Source of the DNA: Comamonas serinivorans
Lineage (GTDB): Bacteria > Pseudomonadota > Gammaproteobacteria > Burkholderiales > Burkholderiaceae_C
Length of the DNA stretch: 64,000 bases
Reading direction: 5' to 3'
Assembly: GCF_002158865.1 (NCBI RefSeq)
Contig: NZ_CP021455.1
Location: 3,844,001-3,908,000, forward strand
Shown here in pieces: positions 18,046 to 28,878 of the stretch. The notes beneath the pieces are model-generated. The model saw nothing but the letters and a program-made list of their open reading frames with translations. It was not told where the DNA came from and did not search any database. Made by a program: the position numbers and the translations under genes. The first letter of the stretch is position 1, and each line of letters begins with the position of its first letter.

Positions 18046-18465
18046 TCGCTGGATCGCCGGTGCCAACCTGCAGTCCGCCATCGTCTGCGTGACCCTCATG
18101 GCCAAGCGGGTGTTCAAGGAGTAACCCGCCATTCCCGATACAGAGAAAACGGGAATGACCGGATACTTCTGCCATTTTTCGCTGACAAGTCGGGGCACGT
18201 GGTGGATTCGCGCAGGGTGACGCGAGGGCCGGCGCGTCGATCGGGACCCGGCTCGCCAGCCAGGCACCCAGCGCGATCCCCGAGCCTCGGCTGGCAAAAA
18301 TCAGGGTAAACCCTTAAAATACCACCACCGCAGGGGGCAGCTTCGCTCCACAAGAGCCCTGCAACCCATGCCACTGACCGACGCGCCGCCTTGTCCACCA
18401 GGGCCCACCGACTCGCGCGCGGCCGAGTGGACCCGATCTGCGGCGTCCACCTCACACCGCCTCTC
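18046..18465. other. Intergenic region between putA and the MHS transporter
   Basis: 420 bp containing palindromic copy 6 and an AT-richer patch at 18295-18325 (AAAATCAGGGTAAACCC) that may hold the transporter promoter. No gene recognised. Confidence 0.45.
18117..18168. repeat. Dispersed palindromic element, copy 6 (ATTCCC subtype)
   Basis: AGGAGTAACCC and CCGGATACTT ends; inner CATTCCCG/CGGGAATG perfect 8-bp arms. 70 bp after the putA stop. Confidence 0.75.
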
Positions 18466-19800
18466 ATGAACACCCTCACCCACACGCCGCTGGCCGGCCT
18501 GGCGGGCGCACGCGCTCGCCCCTTGAACCGCGACGATTACAAAACCCTGTCCCTGTCCGCACTGGGCGGCACGCTGGAGTTCTACGACTTCGTCGTGTTC
18601 GTGTTCTTTGCCAACGTCATCGGCAGCCTGTTCTTCCCGCCCGAGCTGCCCGACTGGATGCGCCAGCTTCAGACCTTGGGCATCTTCGCCGCCGGCTACC
18701 TGGCGCGACCCATCGGCGGCGTGCTGATCGCCCACTTTGGCGACCTGCTGGGCCGCAAGCGCATGTTCACGCTGTCCATCTTCCTGATGGCCGTGCCCAC
18801 GCTGGTGATCGGCCTGCTTCCCACGTACGCGTCGATCGGCATCGCCGCCCCCATCCTGCTGCTGCTCATGCGCGTGGTGCAGGGCGCGGCGATTGGCGGC
18901 GAGATGCCCGGCGCCTGGGTGTTCGTGGCCGAGCACGCGCCGGCCCGGCACTACGGCCTCGCCATCGGCACCCTGACCTCGGGCATCACGGGCGGCATCT
19001 TCCTGGGCTCCCTCATCGGCGTGTGGCTGAACACCCACTACAGCGCCGAGCAGATCCACGACTGGGCCTGGCGCATCCCCTTCCTGCTGGGCGGCGTGTT
19101 TGGCCTGGTGTCGGTCTACCTGCGCCGCTACCTGCACGAAACCCCGGTGTTCCAGGACCTGAGCGCGCGCAAGCAGGCCGACCGCGAGCTGCCGTTGCGC
19201 ACCGTGGTGCGCGAGCACCGCGCCGCCAGCGTGCTGGTCGCGCTGATGACCTGGGTGCTGTCGACCGCCGTGGTCGTGGTGGTGCTGTTCACGCCCAGCC
19301 ATCTGCAGAAGCTGTTCCACATCCCGGCCGCGCTGGCGATGGAGACCAACGCCGTCGCCACCGTCACCTTGACGCTGGGCTGTGTGTTCTGGGGCTGGTT
19401 CAGCGACCGCGCCGGCACGCGCACGGCCATGGTGCTGGGCTGGGGCGGCATGGCCGTCACGGCCTACCTGTTCTACGGCAGCCTGCCCGGCACCCCGGCA
19501 GGCCTGGTGGCCCGTTACGCGCTGGTCGGCTTCTTCGTCGGCGCGATTTCGCTGCTGCCCGTGGTGGGGGTGCGTGCCTTCCCGCCCGAGGTGCGCTTCA
19601 CCGGCCTGTCCTTCGCCTACAACACGGCCTACGCGGTGTTTGGCGGCCTCACCCCCATGCTGGTCGCGGTCTGGCAGAACGTGGACGCGCTGGCGCCCGC
19701 GCATTACGTGGCGGCCATGGGCCTGCTCGGTGCGCTGATCGGCTTCTGGCCGCTGGCGTGCCGGGGCTGGCAGCCGACGCGGTCGTCATCGACCCCATGA
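18466..19800 (+). CDS. Major facilitator transporter, metabolite:H+ symporter (MHS) family
   Basis: Inner-membrane symporter of 444 residues with 12 predicted helices. MHS hallmarks: LGGTLEFYDFVVFVFFA in helix 1, GDLLGRKRMF in the loop between helices 2 and 3, RVVQGAAIGGEMPGAWVFV and the RRYLHETPVF segment after helix 6. This subfamily includes ProP, KgtP, ShiA and citrate carriers. Lying downstream of putA, proline or a related compound is a reasonable substrate guess, but 420 bp and a palindromic element separate the genes, so a shared operon is unlikely. Start chosen at the ATG giving MNTLTHTPLAGL. Confidence 0.85.
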   Translation: MNTLTHTPLAGLAGARARPLNRDDYKTLSLSALGGTLEFYDFVVFVFFANVIGSLFFPPELPDWMRQLQTLGIFAAGYLARPIGGVLIAHFGDLLGRKRMFTLSIFLMAVPTLVIGLLPTYASIGIAAPILLLLMRVVQGAAIGGEMPGAWVFVAEHAPARHYGLAIGTLTSGITGGIFLGSLIGVWLNTHYSAEQIHDWAWRIPFLLGGVFGLVSVYLRRYLHETPVFQDLSARKQADRELPLRTVVREHRAASVLVALMTWVLSTAVVVVVLFTPSHLQKLFHIPAALAMETNAVATVTLTLGCVFWGWFSDRAGTRTAMVLGWGGMAVTAYLFYGSLPGTPAGLVARYALVGFFVGAISLLPVVGVRAFPPEVRFTGLSFAYNTAYAVFGGLTPMLVAVWQNVDALAPAHYVAAMGLLGALIGFWPLACRGWQPTRSSSTP

Positions 19801-20287
19801 TCCAGTATCCGGCCCCGCCGATTTTCTGATCATCGGGATTGCCGAATACTCCCATTCAAGGTTGTCTCGCCTGCGCTGCACCCGCCCCGAAAAAGGCCCC
19901 GCCGCGGCGCCGCCCACACACCGCGTGGGTTGACCCCCACCCGCCCTGGCGCCAGCACCAGCGCCGTGGCCGAGCGCCCGCCCACGCGAATCGGCCCAGC
20001 CGGTGCACCACCCACCCGGATTGACGGCGGCCGCGCCAGGCACTGCGGGCCGCGGGCGCAAGCCACAGCCCGGCACCACCCGGCGCGCGCCTGAAGGCCG
20101 CGACCGACAGCCGCAGTGCTCGCCGTCCGACCCGCTCGTTCACCAAACCTGGGACACGCCTTGCCCGCCGCTTGTGCGAGCATGCCGGCTCGGCGTGGCA
20201 GCCTGTTCCTTGCAGGTCTGCCATCGGTTCACTTTTTCAGACGTCACGCCCTGGGAACGCGTTCGTGTCGCCCGGCGGCGACCCCTC
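19801..20287. other. Intergenic region upstream of the hybrid histidine kinase
   Basis: 487 bp; palindromic copy 7 begins 3 bp after the transporter stop codon. The rest is GC-rich and shows no gene or obvious promoter. Confidence 0.45.
19804..19853. repeat. Dispersed palindromic element, copy 7
   Basis: AGTATCCGGCCCCGCCGAT and ATCGGGATTGCCGAATACT arms pair over about 19 bp with few mismatches. Located at the transporter 3' end, so it can form a terminator-like hairpin. Confidence 0.8.
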
Positions 20288-22471
<2,184 letters not shown>

Positions 22472-22474
<3 letters not shown>

Positions 22475-22540
22475 CGGGCGAGCCCGAATTGACGGGCGAG
22501 CCCGAACAAACGAGCGAGCCCGAACTGACGGGTGCGCCAG
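22472..22540. repeat. 18-bp tandem repeat, about 3.8 units, starting at a stop codon
   Basis: Units such as TGACGGGCGAGCCCGAAT follow one another with few changes, beginning with the TGA stop of the histidine kinase. In the other frame it would read TGEPEL repeats. Slipped-strand expansion is likely. No function is evident. Confidence 0.8.
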
Positions 22541-22557
22541 AGAAACCTCATCAAGGG

Positions 22558-22610
22558 AGGAGTTTCATACCATCCTCGTTGATCGGACATCGAGAACTGG
22601 CCAATACCCC
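22558..22610. repeat. Dispersed palindromic element, copy 8 (degenerate)
   Basis: GGAGTTTCAT start, inner CTCG/CGAG arms and CCAATACCCC end. Weaker match than the others; sits between the convergent kinase gene and kdpE. Confidence 0.45.
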
Positions 22611-22648
22611 ATCTTGAACGCACCAGATCTTGGCCAACCCAAGCAGCC

Positions 22649-23380
22649 TCAGTGGGACTCGCCGCGTGCCGACACGAACTTCAGCCCCACCCCCGGCTCG
22701 GTGACGATGTAGCGCGGCGCCGTGGCCGCATCGCCGAGTTTCTGGCGCAGCTTGGCCACCAGCACCCGCAGGTAGTGCGCATCGGCCTCGTGCGTGGGGC
22801 CCCACATCTCGCGCAGCAGCTGCGCCTGCGTGACCAGGCGATCTGGCTGACGCGCCAGCAGCGAGAGCAGCGCGAACTCTTTGCGCGTCAAGGCCACGGC
22901 CTGGCCGTCCCGGTGGACCTCGCGGCGCGCCAGGTCGATGCGCAGCGTGCCGTCGTCGTACACCGGTCCGGCGTCGTCGGCCGAGGTGGCATGGCGCAGG
23001 AAGGCCCGCAGGCGCGCCATCAGCTCGGCGATGCCGAAGGGCTTGGTCACGTAGTCGTTGGCCCCGGCGTCCAGCAGGGCCACCTTCTCGGCTTCGCTGG
23101 CGCGCACGGTCAGCACGACCACGGGCACGCGCGACCACTGGCGCAGCTCCTGGAGCACCTCGCGGCCATCCATGTCCGGCAGGCCGAGGTCCAGCACGAC
23201 GATGTCGGCGCCCCGGCTGGCCAGCAGGCCCAGGCCCTGCTGGCCGTTCTCGGCCAGCAGCGTCGCATAGCCCTGCGAGCGCAGGCTGATGTCGATGAAC
23301 TTGCGGATCTGCGGCTCGTCGTCGATCACCAGCACGCGGTGCCCGGATTTCGCCGCGGGCGCATCGCCTGCATCTGTCAT
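22649..23380 (-). CDS. kdpE: KDP operon response regulator KdpE
   Basis: OmpR/PhoB-type regulator that turns on the potassium-uptake operon when phosphorylated by KdpD. 243 residues. Receiver domain: VLVIDDEPQIRKF, phospho-acceptor Asp in VVLDLGLPDMDG, conserved Thr in VVVLTVR and Lys in DYVTKPFG. C-terminal winged helix: LTRKEFALLSLLARQP and HYLRVLVAKLRQKLGD. Preceded by AAGGAAGG; an ATG two codons upstream (23386) is an alternative. Located 27 bp after kdpD on the same strand. The operon order kdpA-B-C-D-E is the standard one. Confidence 0.95.
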   Translation of the reverse strand: MTDAGDAPAAKSGHRVLVIDDEPQIRKFIDISLRSQGYATLLAENGQQGLGLLASRGADIVVLDLGLPDMDGREVLQELRQWSRVPVVVLTVRASEAEKVALLDAGANDYVTKPFGIAELMARLRAFLRHATSADDAGPVYDDGTLRIDLARREVHRDGQAVALTRKEFALLSLLARQPDRLVTQAQLLREMWGPTHEADAHYLRVLVAKLRQKLGDAATAPRYIVTEPGVGLKFVSARGESH

Positions 23381-23407
23381 GTGCATCCTTCCTTGGTGGC
23401 CCGAAGA

Positions 23408-26113
23408 CTACTCCACCGGCAGCACGATGCGGAGGGTGGTGCCGACGCCGCCCGGCCCCGGCAGCGCCTCCACGCGGCCCATGTGCGCGCCCACGATGCC
23501 CTGCACGATGGTCAGGCCCAGCCCGGTGCCCTGCTTGCCGCGGTCGCCGCGCTCCACGCTGTAGAACATGTCGAAGATGCGTCGGCGCTCGTCCGGCGGG
23601 ATGCCGGGCCCTTGGTCGGAGACCTCGATGCAGAGCAGGCCCGGGTCTTCGCGCTGAGCGCGAACCTGCACGGCCACGCCCGGCGGCGAGAACTTGGCGG
23701 CGTTCTCCATCACGTTGAACAGCGCCTGCTCGATCAGCGCCGGGTGCACATGGACCGGCCCGATCCCGGCCGCCATCTCGGTCACCACCCGCGTGGCAGG
23801 CAGGTAGCGCTGCAGCCGGCGCGCGGCCGAGCCGACCAGCTCGTCGACGCCGATCCAGTCGCGCGTGAGCGTGAGCCCCTGGTGGCCCAGGCGCGTCATG
23901 TCCAGCAGGTTCTGGATGTAGCGGTCCAGGCGCTCGCCCTCGACGCGGATGGTGTCCAGCAGGCTGCTGCGGTCCGCGGCATCCATGTCCTTGCCGTAGT
24001 GCGCCAGGCTGTCGGCCGCGCCGATCATGACCGCCAGCGGCGAACGCAGGTCGTGCGACACCGAGGACAGCAGCGCCGAGCGCAAGCGCTCGGTCTCGCT
24101 GCTCACGCGGGCGGCCTCCAACTCCGCCACCAGGCGGGTGCGCAGCGCGGCCTGGCCGATGTCCTCGGTCATGCTCTCGGCCAGGCGCCGCTGCTCGAAC
24201 GACAGGCGGGCCATGCTGGCCGGAAAGCGCAGGCCGACCACGCCCTGCGTGGCGGGGTCGCCCGGAATTGGCAGAAACCACCAGTCCGATTGGGACAGCG
24301 TGTCGGTGTAGCGCCCGCTGGGCTGTCCATGGCGCGCAGTCCAATCGGCGGCGGCCTTGTCGCGCTCGGCCTGCTGTGCGTCCGACACCGCGGGTCCCGC
24401 CTCCGTCTGGACGCGAACCCAGGCCTCGGCGCCCAGCGCGCCCCGCAGCACCGATGTGCTGGCCGCGATCACTTCGCCCAGGTCCGCCGCCTTGGCCAGC
24501 TGGCGTGCCAGGTTCTGCATGGCCGTGGCATGCGTGTTGGCGGCCCGCAGCGCAACGACCTGCATGCGCAGCCGCGAGGCCAGCCGCCCAGCAATCAAGG
24601 CCGCCGCAAAGAACAGCATCACCGTGGCCACGCCACGCGGGGCGCTGATCAACAGCGTGAAGCGCGGCTCGATGAAGAGGAAGTCGTAGGCCAGGAAACA
24701 CAGCAGGGCCGTGATGAAGGCCGCCACCATGCGCGTGCGGGAAGCCACCAGCATCACCGCCACCAGGAACACCGGCGAGATGTCCTGCAGGCCCACGAAG
24801 CGCTCGGCCACCGCAGCGGTGGCCACGGCCCCCAGCGTGGCCCCCACGATCAGGGCCGGCTCGCCGCGTGCCAGCCGTTCGCCAGCCAGATCGTGGAAGC
24901 GCCTGCTGCCCTGGCGCGCCAGGGGCGTGCTGACGATGGTCAGCTCGTAACGCGCGCCGCGCTGCAGCAGCTGCTGCGTCAGCGTGCGGTTGAAGATGCG
25001 CGCGATCGGGCGCTCGCGCGTGCGGCCGATCACGATGGACCGCGCGCCGCGCGCGGCGGCGGCATCCAGCAGGGCCTGGGTGACGTCGGTGTTGTGCAGC
25101 ACCTCGGTCTCGCCGCCCAGGCTGCGCGCCAGCGCGAAGGCCTTGTCGAGTTCCCTCAGCCGCTGCTGACCCGCTTGCGCGGTGGTGTTGCGCGGCGCGC
25201 CCTGGCGGTCCAGGTCGTCGCTGTGCAGCGCGGCCTCGGCGGAGTGGCCCGTGTCGACCGTCACCACCGACCAGGGTGCGCCGCGCCGCTCGGCGAGCCG
25301 GGCACCGGCACGCACCAGGTATTCGGACTGCCCCAGCCCGTCGATCGCGATCAGCACGTGGCGCTGCAGCGCGATGCCCGCCAGGCCGCGCGCCGCGCGC
25401 GTCTCGCGCAGGTCGGCGTCCACGTGGACGGCCACGGTCTGCATGGCCAGCTCGCGCAGCGCCGTGAGGTTGGAGGACGAGAAGAAGGCCTGCAGCGCCT
25501 GGGCCGCCTGCTCGGGCAGGTAGACCTTGCCCTGGTTCAGGCGTTCGATGAGTTCGCGGGCCGGCAGGTCGACCAGGCGGATGTCGCGCAGGCGCTCGAA
25601 CACCGCGTCCGGCACGGTCTCGCTGACGCGGATGCCCGTGATCTGGTGCACCACGTCGTTCAGGCTCTCCAGGTGCTGGATGTTGACCGTGGTGTAGACG
25701 TCGATGCCGGCGTCCAGCAGTTCCTCCACGTCCTGCCAGCGGCGTTCGTGGCGGCTGCCCGGCGCATTGCGGTGGGCCAGTTCGTCCACCAGCGCGATGG
25801 CGGGCTTGCGCGCCAGCAGGCCGTCCAGGTCCATCTCCTCGAGCTCGCGGCCCTGGTAGTGCACGCGCCTGCGCGCCAGGTTGGGCAGACCCTCGACCAG
25901 GGCCAGCGTCTCGGCGCGGCCGTGGGTCTCGACGATGCCGATCACCACGTCGATGCCCTGTCGGTGCAGTTCGCGGGCGCGCGACAGCATGGCGTAGGTC
26001 TTGCCCACGCCCGGCGCCGCCCCCAGGAACACCGTGAGCCGCCCGGCCGCCTGGCGGCGCAGCTCGCCCATCAGGGCGTTGGCGTGTTCGGTCTGCTCAG
26101 GTTCCATGGGCAT
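23408..26113 (-). CDS. kdpD: Osmosensitive potassium-channel sensor histidine kinase KdpD
   Basis: Membrane sensor kinase that responds to low potassium or turgor loss. 901 residues. N-terminal KdpD domain with Walker A FLGAAPGVGKTYAML and the family block VDELAHRNAPGSRHERRWQDVEELL (shown in parts: LVDELAHRNAPGS), then a Usp-like domain (about 250-375), four clustered hydrophobic helices (about 400-500, DUF4118), a GAF-like linker, HisKA with SSVSHDLRSPLA, and HATPase with NAAKFSPPG and GTGLGLTIVQGIV. An ATG at 26107 is an equally good start. Lies 85 bp after kdpC, so it is probably transcribed with kdpABC. Confidence 0.95.
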   Translation of the reverse strand: MPMEPEQTEHANALMGELRRQAAGRLTVFLGAAPGVGKTYAMLSRARELHRQGIDVVIGIVETHGRAETLALVEGLPNLARRRVHYQGRELEEMDLDGLLARKPAIALVDELAHRNAPGSRHERRWQDVEELLDAGIDVYTTVNIQHLESLNDVVHQITGIRVSETVPDAVFERLRDIRLVDLPARELIERLNQGKVYLPEQAAQALQAFFSSSNLTALRELAMQTVAVHVDADLRETRAARGLAGIALQRHVLIAIDGLGQSEYLVRAGARLAERRGAPWSVVTVDTGHSAEAALHSDDLDRQGAPRNTTAQAGQQRLRELDKAFALARSLGGETEVLHNTDVTQALLDAAAARGARSIVIGRTRERPIARIFNRTLTQQLLQRGARYELTIVSTPLARQGSRRFHDLAGERLARGEPALIVGATLGAVATAAVAERFVGLQDISPVFLVAVMLVASRTRMVAAFITALLCFLAYDFLFIEPRFTLLISAPRGVATVMLFFAAALIAGRLASRLRMQVVALRAANTHATAMQNLARQLAKAADLGEVIAASTSVLRGALGAEAWVRVQTEAGPAVSDAQQAERDKAAADWTARHGQPSGRYTDTLSQSDWWFLPIPGDPATQGVVGLRFPASMARLSFEQRRLAESMTEDIGQAALRTRLVAELEAARVSSETERLRSALLSSVSHDLRSPLAVMIGAADSLAHYGKDMDAADRSSLLDTIRVEGERLDRYIQNLLDMTRLGHQGLTLTRDWIGVDELVGSAARRLQRYLPATRVVTEMAAGIGPVHVHPALIEQALFNVMENAAKFSPPGVAVQVRAQREDPGLLCIEVSDQGPGIPPDERRRIFDMFYSVERGDRGKQGTGLGLTIVQGIVGAHMGRVEALPGPGGVGTTLRIVLPVE

Positions 26114-26198
26114 GCGTGGCGTTGGGGTGCCGGCGCAGGATCGCGCCGGTCACGGTCCGCGAATCGTACGGCTGTGCAGCCCCACCCGCCGGCATCGT

Positions 26199-26840
26199 TC
26201 ACCGCCCCTGCGCCGCGTCGAGCGCGAGGTTGAGTGCCAACACGTTGACGCGTGGCGCGCCGAGCAGACCCAGCTGGCGCCCTTCGGTGTGCTCGGCCAC
26301 AAGCTGCTCCACCACGTCGCGGCCCAGGCCGCGCTCGCGCGCCACACGTGCGACCTGGACCGCCGCGCCCTCGGGACTGATGTGCGGGTCGATGCCGCCG
26401 CCCGACTGCGTGAACAGATCGCCCGGCACCGCCGCCGGCGCCACCCCTTCACGCTGCGCGATGGCGGCTCGCGCCCCTTCGATGCGCTCGCGCATGGCGG
26501 CGTTGGTGCGCGCCTGGTTGCTGCCGGCCAACGCCATCAGGTCGTAGCTGGCCGCGGAAGGCCGCGGCTGGAAGTAGCCCTCGCCTGCGAACGGCTGGGC
26601 GACCAGCGTGGAGCCGACAACGTGGCCGCCGCGCTCGACCAGGCTGCCGTTGGCCGTGGTCGGGAACAGCGCCTGGCCGATGCCGACGCCGGCCAGGACG
26701 TACAGGAAGCCGAAGCCGGCCAGCGTCAACACCGCCAGGCCGATGGCGCCGCGCCAGGCACCCTGGTCCGCCACCACCGGTGCAGGTGTGGCCGTGGAGG
26801 CCTCGCGGGCTTGCGCCGCGAGCGTGGATGTCATGGTCAT
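26199..26840 (-). CDS. kdpC: Potassium-transporting ATPase subunit KdpC
   Basis: Single-helix accessory subunit that stabilises KdpAB and raises ATP affinity. 213 residues, close to E. coli KdpC (190). One transmembrane segment about residues 34-55 (IGLAVLTLAGFGFLYVLAG), followed by the periplasmic domain with GSTLVAQPFAGEGYFQPRPS (GS.L.GQ.F....YF.GRPS pattern), TQSGGGIDPHISPEGA and VNVLALNLALD. GGAG lies 7 bp before the ATG. kdpB ends 10 bp upstream. Confidence 0.95.
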   Translation of the reverse strand: MTMTSTLAAQAREASTATPAPVVADQGAWRGAIGLAVLTLAGFGFLYVLAGVGIGQALFPTTANGSLVERGGHVVGSTLVAQPFAGEGYFQPRPSAASYDLMALAGSNQARTNAAMRERIEGARAAIAQREGVAPAAVPGDLFTQSGGGIDPHISPEGAAVQVARVARERGLGRDVVEQLVAEHTEGRQLGLLGAPRVNVLALNLALDAAQGR

Positions 26841-26850
26841 GACGGGCTCC

Positions 26851-28868
26851 TCAAAGGGTGAACAGTGCGGTCAGCACGAGGTCGATCAGCTTGATGCCCA
26901 CGAAGGGCAGCAGCACGCCGCCCAGGCCGTAGACCAGCATGTTGTTGCGCAGCAGCGCGGTGGCGCTGGCCGGCTTGAAACGCACGCCGCGCAGCGCCAG
27001 CGGAATCAGCGCCGGGATGATGATGGCGTTGAAGACCAGCGCCGACAGCACGGCGCTGTTCGGGCTGTGCAGCTGCATCACGTTGAGCACGGCCATCTGC
27101 GGGATGGCGGCCGCGAACAGCGCCGGCAGGATGGCGAAGTACTTGGACACGTCGTTGGCCAGCGAGAAGGTGGTCAGCGCGCCGCGCGTGATGAGCTGCT
27201 GCTTGCCGATCTCCACCACGGCCAGCAGCTTGGCGGGGTCCGAATCCAGGTCGACCATGTTGCCGGCCTCCTTGGCGGCCTGCGTGCCCGAATTCATGGC
27301 CAGGCCGACGTCGGCCTGGGCCAGGGCCGGGGCGTCGTTGGTGCCGTCGCCGACCATGGCCACCAGGCGGCCGCCGGCCTGCTCGGCGCGGATGCGGGCC
27401 AGCTTGTCCTCGGGCCGGGCCTCGGCGATGTAGTCGTCCACGCCGGCGTCGGCCGCGATGGTGGCAGCCGTGAGCTTGTTGTCGCCGGTGATCATCACGG
27501 TCTTCACGCCCATCTCGCGCAGCTTGGCGAAGCGCTCCTTGATGCCGTGCTTGATCACGTCGGACAACTCGATCACCCCCAGCACATGGCGGCCGTCGCT
27601 GACCACCAGCGGCGTGGCGCCCTTGCGCGCCACGTCGTCCACGCGCGCCTGCAGCTCGGCGGGCACGCGGCCACCCAGCGCCTTGACGTGGCTGCCGATC
27701 GCGTCGAGCGCGCCCTTGCGGATCCGGCGCTCGCCCAGGTCCACGCCCGACATGCGCGTCTGTGCCGTGAACGGCACAAAGTGGGCACCTTGCGGGTCGA
27801 CCCGTTGCTCGCCCTTCTCGCGCGCCAGCTTGACGATGGACTTGCCCTCGGGCGTCGGGTCGGCCAGCGAGGCCAGCAGCGCGACCTGGCGCAACTGCGA
27901 AGCATCGACACCGGCCAGCGCATGGAAGGCCGTGGCCTGGCGGTCGCCGTAGGTGATGGTGCCGGTCTTGTCCAGCAGCAGCACGTCCACGTCGCCGGCC
28001 ACCTCGACGGCTTTGCCGGACTTGGCCAGCACATTGGCCTTGAGCGCGCGGTTCATGCCGGCGATGCCGATGGCCGGCAGCAGGCCGCCGATGGTGGTGG
28101 GGATCAAGCAGACCAGCAGCGCCACGAGCAACACCACGTTGACCTGCACGTCGACGAAACCGCCGATGAAGGGCAGCGTGACGACCACGGCCAGGAAGGT
28201 GATGGTCATCACCATGAGCAGGATGCCGAGCGCGACCTCGTTGGGCGTCTTTTGCCGGTTGGACCCCTCGACCAGCGCAATCATGCGGTCCAGGAAGCTG
28301 TGGCCGGGCTCGGCCGTGACGCGCACGACGATGCGGTCGGACAGCACCTGGGTGCCGCCGATCACGCCGGAGCGGTCGGTGCCGGCCTCGCGCAGCACGG
28401 GCGCGGATTCACCCGTGACGGCTGCTTCGTTGATGGTGGCGAGGCCCTCGACGATCTCGCCGTCGGCCGGGATCAACTGGCCTTCCTCCACGACGACCAG
28501 ATCGCCCGGACGCAGGTCGGCGGCCGGCACGGACGACTCCTTGCCGTCGGCGAGGCGGCGCGCGACCAGGTCCTTGCGGGCCCGGCGCAGCGAGGCTGCC
28601 TGGCCGCGCCCGCGCGCCTCGGCCACAGCTTCGGCGAAGTTCGCGAACAGCACGGTCACGAACAGGACCAGCGTGACGGCCCAGCCGAAGCCGGTACTGG
28701 TCCAGCCGGCCAGCGTGGCCACGGCGGTCAGCACGGTGCCCAGCCAAACCACCGCCATCACGGGGTTCTTGACCACGTGCTGGGGGCCAGTTTGACGAAG
28801 GCGTCGATGACGGCCGGCTTCAGGGCCAGGCCCTGTTCGGCCACTGGGGGAATGTTTGCGTTGCGCAT
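26851..28868 (-). CDS. kdpB: Potassium-transporting ATPase subunit KdpB, with an apparent 1-base frameshift near the start
   Basis: P-type ATPase subunit energising K+ uptake. From 28776 leftwards the frame is intact, with TGES, the phosphorylation site DKTGTIT, and VGDGTNDAPALAQADVG. The true start, however, is an ATG at 28868 giving MRNANIPPVAEQGLAL and then AVIDAFVKLAP; after that the frame breaks and continues as QHVVKNPVMAVV in the next frame. The break is at a run of five G (plus strand 28782-28786), where one extra base would restore a 672-residue protein, matching the family length. This is either a sequencing or assembly error in a homopolymer or a real inactivating mutation; a GTG at 28776 could give a protein lacking the first 31 residues. 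Confidence 0.9.
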
Positions 28869-28878
28869 GGAGGACTCC

